A stretch of 64,000 bases of DNA from Jutongia huaianensis. Its GTDB lineage: Bacteria > Bacillota > Clostridia > Lachnospirales > Lachnospiraceae. The stretch covers positions 62,001 through 126,000 of the forward strand of contig NZ_JACRSX010000004.1 in the NCBI RefSeq assembly GCF_014384985.1. The letters are read 5' to 3'. This document shows positions 56,147 to 64,000 of the stretch, piece after piece; within the stretch, counting starts at the first letter, position 1; each line of letters begins with the position of its first letter. A program made the position numbers and the translations under genes. The notes under the pieces are model-generated. The model saw nothing but the letters and a program-made list of their open reading frames with translations, was not told where the DNA came from and did not search any database.

Positions 56147-57443
56147 TATAACGAACCTGCCCCTCATCAATTCTCATACGCATCGCCCACGGCGGCACCT
56201 TCTCTTCCTCGTAATCCTCCAGAAATAAAAATGCCGTTTTGTAAGGCGGTTTTTCACCGGGATAAACACCCTTTCCATCCGTAAAATACAAAAGACCGCA
56301 GAGGTTGTCAAAAGCTCCCTGTTCCAAAAGCTCCTGCACCCGTGTAAAAGCCGGCCGGAAATCCGTGCCGCCTCCACCGTATATTTCAAAATGATCAAAC
56401 AGACGGTCTAACTCCTCCAGAGAACAGATCACATCCTCCTTTTGTACCGTCTCATCGCACTGCAGCACCCAGACCCTCGCCTTTCGAAAAAAGCTGTCCT
56501 GCCCTGCAAGGATCTGAAAGGTCTCCTGCAGAAACCCCTGCACAAGCTCCCCGCTGGTGGAATAACTGGTATCCACAACCACCACAAAATCCTGTATCTT
56601 TTTTACCTCACTGCTTTCCACCGGCTCCACCAGAGGCAGATTGCCATAGATTTGCAGCCCATAGGTATAATAGCTTAGATCAAACTCATCGGGATCCAGC
56701 TTCAGTTCCTCCCGCATTACAGCAAATTTCTTCAAAAACTCCTGATAGCTTCTTCTGCGCTGTCCGGCTTTCATCTGCTGTCCCAGCAGTCTTTGTCCTT
56801 TCTCGCTGTCATCCCCCTGCCGTTTCTGCTCCAGAGAGATCTGATGCGCCGCCTGCTTCCATTGATTTCTCGCAGGCGAAGGCATCGCCTGCCTGTGCTC
56901 CTCTTTCGGCCAGTACCGGTGATCATCCGCAAAAAACTCCTGTCCCAGCTTTCGGACCATCTCCTGATCCTTTTCCTGAAGATAACGGTATACCACTGCT
57001 GCAGAAATTCCACTGCCCAGCTTCTCTAATTCACCATAAACCTGCTCTCTGGTCCATCCAAGGATGCGCTGTACAGCCGGCTTATCCAGATGGTCGATCA
57101 CATATTCTACAGCAATATCACAGGCAATATGCCACAGCAGCCGCTCCCTCTGTCCCCCGATCCACAAATGCTGGAACAGACAATGAAGCACACTGTGAAG
57201 ATAAAGGCGATTCAGATATTTATCATTTTTTTGAAATACCCGGATCAGCTGCTCCGAAGAATAATGAAGCACCTCCCCGTCAGCCGCCAGCGTGGTGATC
57301 TGCCGGTCTGCCTGCGGCGTCATGATCTGAAACGCCCTTCCCATATAACGAAGATCCACAAACAAAGCATCTTTGGTGTACGCAAGCACCTTACATGCCA
57401 TCTGATCCTCCCACTCTGTCTCTGTCATGATATGTTCTTTCAT
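56136..57443 (-). CDS. VWA-like protein with putative metallopeptidase-like N-terminal domain
   Basis: 435 residues. N-terminal part has LYLHSVLHCLFQHLWI and ACDIAVEYVID, as in DUF2201-type putative metallopeptidase domains (His-rich helix, no complete HExxH seen). C-terminal VWA domain with MIDAS DTSYSTSG and later FYGGGGTDF-like IYGGGGTDFRPAF. Second gene of the LRR-VWA-MoxR run. Start supported by AGAGGAATATA. Confidence 0.85.
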   Translation of the reverse strand: MKEHIMTETEWEDQMACKVLAYTKDALFVDLRYMGRAFQIMTPQADRQITTLAADGEVLHYSSEQLIRVFQKNDKYLNRLYLHSVLHCLFQHLWIGGQRERLLWHIACDIAVEYVIDHLDKPAVQRILGWTREQVYGELEKLGSGISAAVVYRYLQEKDQEMVRKLGQEFFADDHRYWPKEEHRQAMPSPARNQWKQAAHQISLEQKRQGDDSEKGQRLLGQQMKAGQRRRSYQEFLKKFAVMREELKLDPDEFDLSYYTYGLQIYGNLPLVEPVESSEVKKIQDFVVVVDTSYSTSGELVQGFLQETFQILAGQDSFFRKARVWVLQCDETVQKEDVICSLEELDRLFDHFEIYGGGGTDFRPAFTRVQELLEQGAFDNLCGLLYFTDGKGVYPGEKPPYKTAFLFLEDYEEEKVPPWAMRMRIDEGQVRYNEY

Positions 57444-57455
57444 TATATTCCTCTT

Positions 57456-58436
57456 TTACCATTCCTCAAATGTATACCTTTCTGTTTTCGGTGTTTCCTG
57501 AAGCTTTTGTCTTTGAAGTTTCAAGATTTCCGCGGTTCCCTGCACCCACTCCTTCCGGGATGACATTGACGCTGCCATCTGTAATCCTTCCCCGGAAAGT
57601 ATATTACCGGCTGCAAACTGCCGTAAAGTCTCTATCTCCTGCTCCTCTACCAAAACTGCCGCCAGTACCTCCTGATGCTCCTGCAGATATTCCCGGTATC
57701 TCTGTTCCGGTATCTCCTCCAGATCTACAGGATATGCCAGTCTGCTTCCTGCCAAACGACACAATGTTTCTGCACTTTCTTCAGCACAGGCCTGTTCAAA
57801 TATCTCATCATAATTCCGGAGTGAAACAAGCCCCTCACGAAAACACTGTCTCGCGCGGAATCCCTCTCCCCGGATGCTCATAGCAAAAATGTGGGCAGGT
57901 CCGATCTCATCATGATATTCTTCATACTCCGGATAAAACAATCTGCCAACAATCCTCTGCCCCTCCACAAAAAAAACATCCATAGAACACATTCTCTGCG
58001 CCAGAAGCTGTTTCAGACCGGTCTCCTGTCTCATATTTCCGGTTATACGGAACCGGTGAAGCAATCTACAGTTCATAAAGGCGTCACTCCCCACTTCGGT
58101 AAGATTTATTCCAAAGCAAAGCTCCTGCAGATTTTTACAGTTATAAAAAGCAAGATTTCCAAGTTTTTTTACGGTATCCGGTAATTCCACCTGCTGAAGA
58201 TATTCTCCGGATAATGACCTTGTTCCATCCGGTCTTTCCGGAGCCTCCCGGACCCTCGCGGAATCCGCGAAGCAGTAATTGCCAATCTCTGTCACCGGAT
58301 ATCCATTGATCTCTCCCGGCACAGCAATAGCGGGAGAATCTCCGTAGCATCGTAAAAGACGTACTCCCCCACTTTCTGCTTCTTCTATATACAAATATAA
58401 CTGCGTTCTATGAACCATCCATCTCTTAAAGTCCAT
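57456..58436 (-). CDS. BspA-like leucine-rich-repeat (LRR_5) protein
   Basis: 326 residues. LRR_5 repeats from about residue 25: GEINGYPVTEIGNYCFADSA, VELPDTVKKLGNLAFYNCKNL, LTEVGSDAFMNCRLL. C-terminal helical part with many Glu/Leu. No signal peptide, unlike secreted BspA surface proteins, so probably cytoplasmic. First structural gene of the MoxR-VWA run, 19 bp after a MarR regulator. Confidence 0.8.
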   Translation of the reverse strand: MDFKRWMVHRTQLYLYIEEAESGGVRLLRCYGDSPAIAVPGEINGYPVTEIGNYCFADSARVREAPERPDGTRSLSGEYLQQVELPDTVKKLGNLAFYNCKNLQELCFGINLTEVGSDAFMNCRLLHRFRITGNMRQETGLKQLLAQRMCSMDVFFVEGQRIVGRLFYPEYEEYHDEIGPAHIFAMSIRGEGFRARQCFREGLVSLRNYDEIFEQACAEESAETLCRLAGSRLAYPVDLEEIPEQRYREYLQEHQEVLAAVLVEEQEIETLRQFAAGNILSGEGLQMAASMSSRKEWVQGTAEILKLQRQKLQETPKTERYTFEEW

Positions 58437-58455
58437 CTTTTAACCTCTGTATCTT

Positions 58456-58890
58456 TTATTTGGAGTCCTTCGCATCGGGATATGACAGGACAATCTTCAA
58501 AAGCCGGATCAGCTCCTCCGTATCCTTCGGTCCCAGAATCTGAAACATTCCTTCATATTCTCTGCTGATCATCTGACGCATTTCCATTACCTGTTTTTTT
58601 CCTTCTTCCGTGATACACACATTCACATGACGACGATCCCGTTCCCCACGCACTCTCCTGATGAGTCCCTTAGATTCCAGACTCGTCAGAATATCCGTCA
58701 TCCTTCCCGGTACTACATGAAGATGCTCTGTCAGCTTTCCTGCATGAACGTGGTCTTCAATATAGCAGAGATACCGCAGCACACCGTATTCACCACGGAT
58801 ACTGTCCATCACTGTCCGGTTCATTTTGCTGTTTAGCAGTTCTGCCAAAAGATTGTATAATTCTTCACCTAAATTCTGCTCATCGATCAT
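58456..58890 (-). CDS. MarR-family transcriptional regulator
   Basis: About 144 residues from the ATG at 58890 (GGAGACATAGAA upstream). Winged helix (YLCYIEDHVHAGKLTEHLHV, then GRMTDILTSLESKGLIRRVR). Co-directional and 19 bp upstream of the LRR gene, so it probably controls the LRR-VWA-MoxR genes and itself. Confidence 0.9.
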   Translation of the reverse strand: MIDEQNLGEELYNLLAELLNSKMNRTVMDSIRGEYGVLRYLCYIEDHVHAGKLTEHLHVVPGRMTDILTSLESKGLIRRVRGERDRRHVNVCITEEGKKQVMEMRQMISREYEGMFQILGPKDTEELIRLLKIVLSYPDAKDSK

Positions 58891-58938
58891 TTCTATGTCT
58901 CCCTGTCTCCATATCAAATGTTCTGTTTTCCTTTTCTC

Positions 58939-59130
58939 TCACCGAATATACCGACGGATCTCCATGCCCTCCTTTTTGGCCATGGCAAGCAGTCCCTGTT
59001 CATCCGTAAGCCGGGCTGTATATATTTTATTTCGTACCTCCGGCGATTTCTGGTTCGGAATACTTCGAAGCTGTCGAAGTAAATCCCTGCGAAGCCGCTT
59101 TGCATCTACACTTCCAATCATAAAATCCAT
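58939..59130 (-). CDS. Small basic hypothetical protein
   Basis: 63 residues from the ATG at 59128-59130 (AAAGGAGCGGTCAGA upstream): MDFMIGSVDAKRLRRDLLRQ, then LRSIPNQKSPEVRNKIYTAR, ending KEGMEIRRYIR. The longer frame to 59391 has no ribosome binding site and runs into the VanZ gene. Not recognised. 48 bp before the MarR gene, same strand. Confidence 0.6.
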   Translation of the reverse strand: MDFMIGSVDAKRLRRDLLRQLRSIPNQKSPEVRNKIYTARLTDEQGLLAMAKKEGMEIRRYIR

Positions 59131-59204
59131 TCTGACCGCTCCTTTCCTGCCTAGCCATATTACCCCAAAAGAAACACAATGTAAAATGCTTTTTCCAGAT
59201 GGTA

Positions 59205-60290
59205 TCATTTCCGGTGTCCACGGCTTCCCCTCCACCAGAGAGCGTACACAATCAGCGTACCGGCCGCTGCGCCGCAGCTGTCGATCAGCACATCCCGGAA
59301 CTGCCCGCTGCGCCCCGGCACAAACAATTGATGAAACTCGTCCGTAGAAGCATATAATGCCGCCAGGATAACGGACCAGATCACAATACATCCTTCCATA
59401 TATTCTCCCGCCAGTATCCCCAGCAAAAGAACTGCCAATATGGCATATTCTGTCATATGTGCTCCTTTCCTGACCGGAAACTCAATCCGCTCTGCCAGTG
59501 CTGTCTGCTCCTCTGGTGTTTTCATATTATAGTCCGGTATCATCAATGCACAGATAACCCTTTCCACCCGCAGGCTTGTCTGTGTGGATTCATCCGCAGG
59601 CTGGGAAGAAAATAAAAAGATCACAACCATCCACAAAACCGCTGCCACCAGAAAAACCCGTTTTCGTATGAAGGTCTGATGCCAAAATAACCTTACTCCC
59701 ATACAAAACAAACGGATCAGCCACCAGATCAGCCAGCCGGCCAGTGCTCCAAGTCCATTCATGACCACATCATCCAGCTGACAATAGCCCCTGCCGGTGC
59801 GAAGCTGGATATATTCTATACATGCGCTGCATAATATTCCGGCCGGCACGGTCAGCCAATGACCTCTGCCCGGCAGACAGACGGGCAGCAGAATCCCAAA
59901 CGGAAGAAACAACAGAATGTTTTCCAGAACCCACGCGTGATCCTGCATTGTAGTTCCCCAGGTTCCAAGAAACTGCAGCTGCGTCCCCCATCTGCTGCCG
60001 GGTTCTCTGCTAAAAAATACCGTCTGTAGCAGCACCAGAAAATAAATTACAAAAAGAATACTTCCGATCCACTGACCCTGTCGGAGCGGCCACCACCGGC
60101 AAACCGTTTCCGTCTCCCCGTCCGTATTCATTCCTTCTGGCTGCTTTTTCTTTTGCCGATACCGCAGCTTTCCCGCTGCCAGACAGAAGAACAGCATCAC
60201 GATTCCATAAACAATGCCTGTCTTTGCCGCTTTGGGCACAAAGGAAACCACCTTTGCTATATCTGCCATCATACATTGAAAAATATTCAT
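59205..60290 (-). CDS. Two-domain VanZ-family membrane protein
   Basis: 361 residues. Two VanZ-type domains in tandem: domain 1 (about 70-190: ILLFLPFGILLP, IEYIQLRTGRGYCQLDDVVMN) and domain 2 (about 210-355: VRKGAHMTEYAILAVLL, STDEFHQLFVPGRSGQFRDV). Each has the TDEFHQ/IEYIQ-type VanZ signature. Most VanZ proteins have one domain. Role may be in resistance to teicoplanin-like stress or an undefined envelope function; unknown here. Confidence 0.88.
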   Translation of the reverse strand: MNIFQCMMADIAKVVSFVPKAAKTGIVYGIVMLFFCLAAGKLRYRQKKKQPEGMNTDGETETVCRWWPLRQGQWIGSILFVIYFLVLLQTVFFSREPGSRWGTQLQFLGTWGTTMQDHAWVLENILLFLPFGILLPVCLPGRGHWLTVPAGILCSACIEYIQLRTGRGYCQLDDVVMNGLGALAGWLIWWLIRLFCMGVRLFWHQTFIRKRVFLVAAVLWMVVIFLFSSQPADESTQTSLRVERVICALMIPDYNMKTPEEQTALAERIEFPVRKGAHMTEYAILAVLLLGILAGEYMEGCIVIWSVILAALYASTDEFHQLFVPGRSGQFRDVLIDSCGAAAGTLIVYALWWRGSRGHRK

Positions 60291-60364
60291 TTTCCACCCT
60301 CACACATCTCGATCTGAATGCCTAACTTTCATTTTACTTATGTATCTTACCATAATTTCATCAA

Positions 60365-60410
60365 AAAACAACCGTTACAAAATGAATAAACATTTCATAA
60401 CGGTTGTTTT
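60365..60410 (-). terminator. Terminator after the beta-galactosidase gene
   Basis: 13-bp stem AAAACAACCGTTA / TAACGGTTGTTTT (60365-60377 and 60398-60410), with TTTTTTGATG after it on the minus strand, 27 bp after the GH2 stop. Confidence 0.85.
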
Positions 60411-60436
60411 CAATGATCTATGCTGCTTCAATATTA

Positions 60437-64000
<3,564 letters not shown>

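Overview
This window looks like a chromosomal segment of a spore-forming gut clostridium, most likely Lachnospiraceae (Bacillota). Evidence: GGAGG-type ribosome binding sites; a PolC-type replicase at the end of a pyrH-frr-uppS-cdsA-dxr-rseP-ispG cluster; a feoA-feoB operon with the short Cys-rich FeoB companion; a LoaP-type NusG paralogue in front of exopolysaccharide genes; a SleC-type spore cortex protein; and a BspA-like LRR protein. No rRNA, tRNA or CRISPR array was seen. Assignments come from reading motifs; no database search was run.

Layout. 1-4150: 5' part of a sodium symporter gene, then a feo iron-uptake operon with its promoter and operator. 4160-13850: mostly housekeeping genes on the minus strand (SseB-like protein, a MATE remnant, metY, dusB, coaX, birA, argF, SPFH/NfeD pair, rRNA methyltransferase). 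13890-16058: a divergent pair of metal regulators (Fur-like and DtxR-like), then hemB. 16002-20926: a subtilisin-like protease and an AT-rich two-gene module (HEPN-like protein plus a large two-P-loop ATPase). 21041-27860: glmS, then a decayed zone with two nuclease/transposase remnants and a collapsed exopolysaccharide locus (loaP, pssD, truncated pssE), then dut. 28118-34936: a sleC-like gene split by about 5.55 kb carrying two large serine recombinases, a small protein, and a hydrolase/DUF6320/acyltransferase trio. 35057-41240: lipid kinase, queA, and a ppx-ppk1 operon. 41309-53507: polC and the isoprenoid/cell-envelope/translation cluster, headed by a bactofilin. 53623-64000: polysaccharide deacetylase, a MarR-LRR-VWA-MoxR gene run, a two-domain VanZ protein, and a large GH2 beta-galactosidase that runs off the window.

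Main points. (1) Removing 28613-34165 joins the two halves of the sleC-like gene exactly in frame into a 421-codon gene, so the insert may be an excisable intervening element of the skin type. In the excised circle its recombinase operon would be placed directly upstream of the cargo trio, which has almost no upstream DNA of its own inside the element. (2) The feo promoter and the fur-like promoter share a 16-bp operator, GTTAG-N6-CTAAC. The neighbouring DtxR-like regulator has the Cys-x2-Glu-His metal-ligand pattern of iron-sensing DtxR, so it is the likely regulator. (3) The HEPN plus KGGVGR-type ATPase pair is a candidate, unproven defence-type module.
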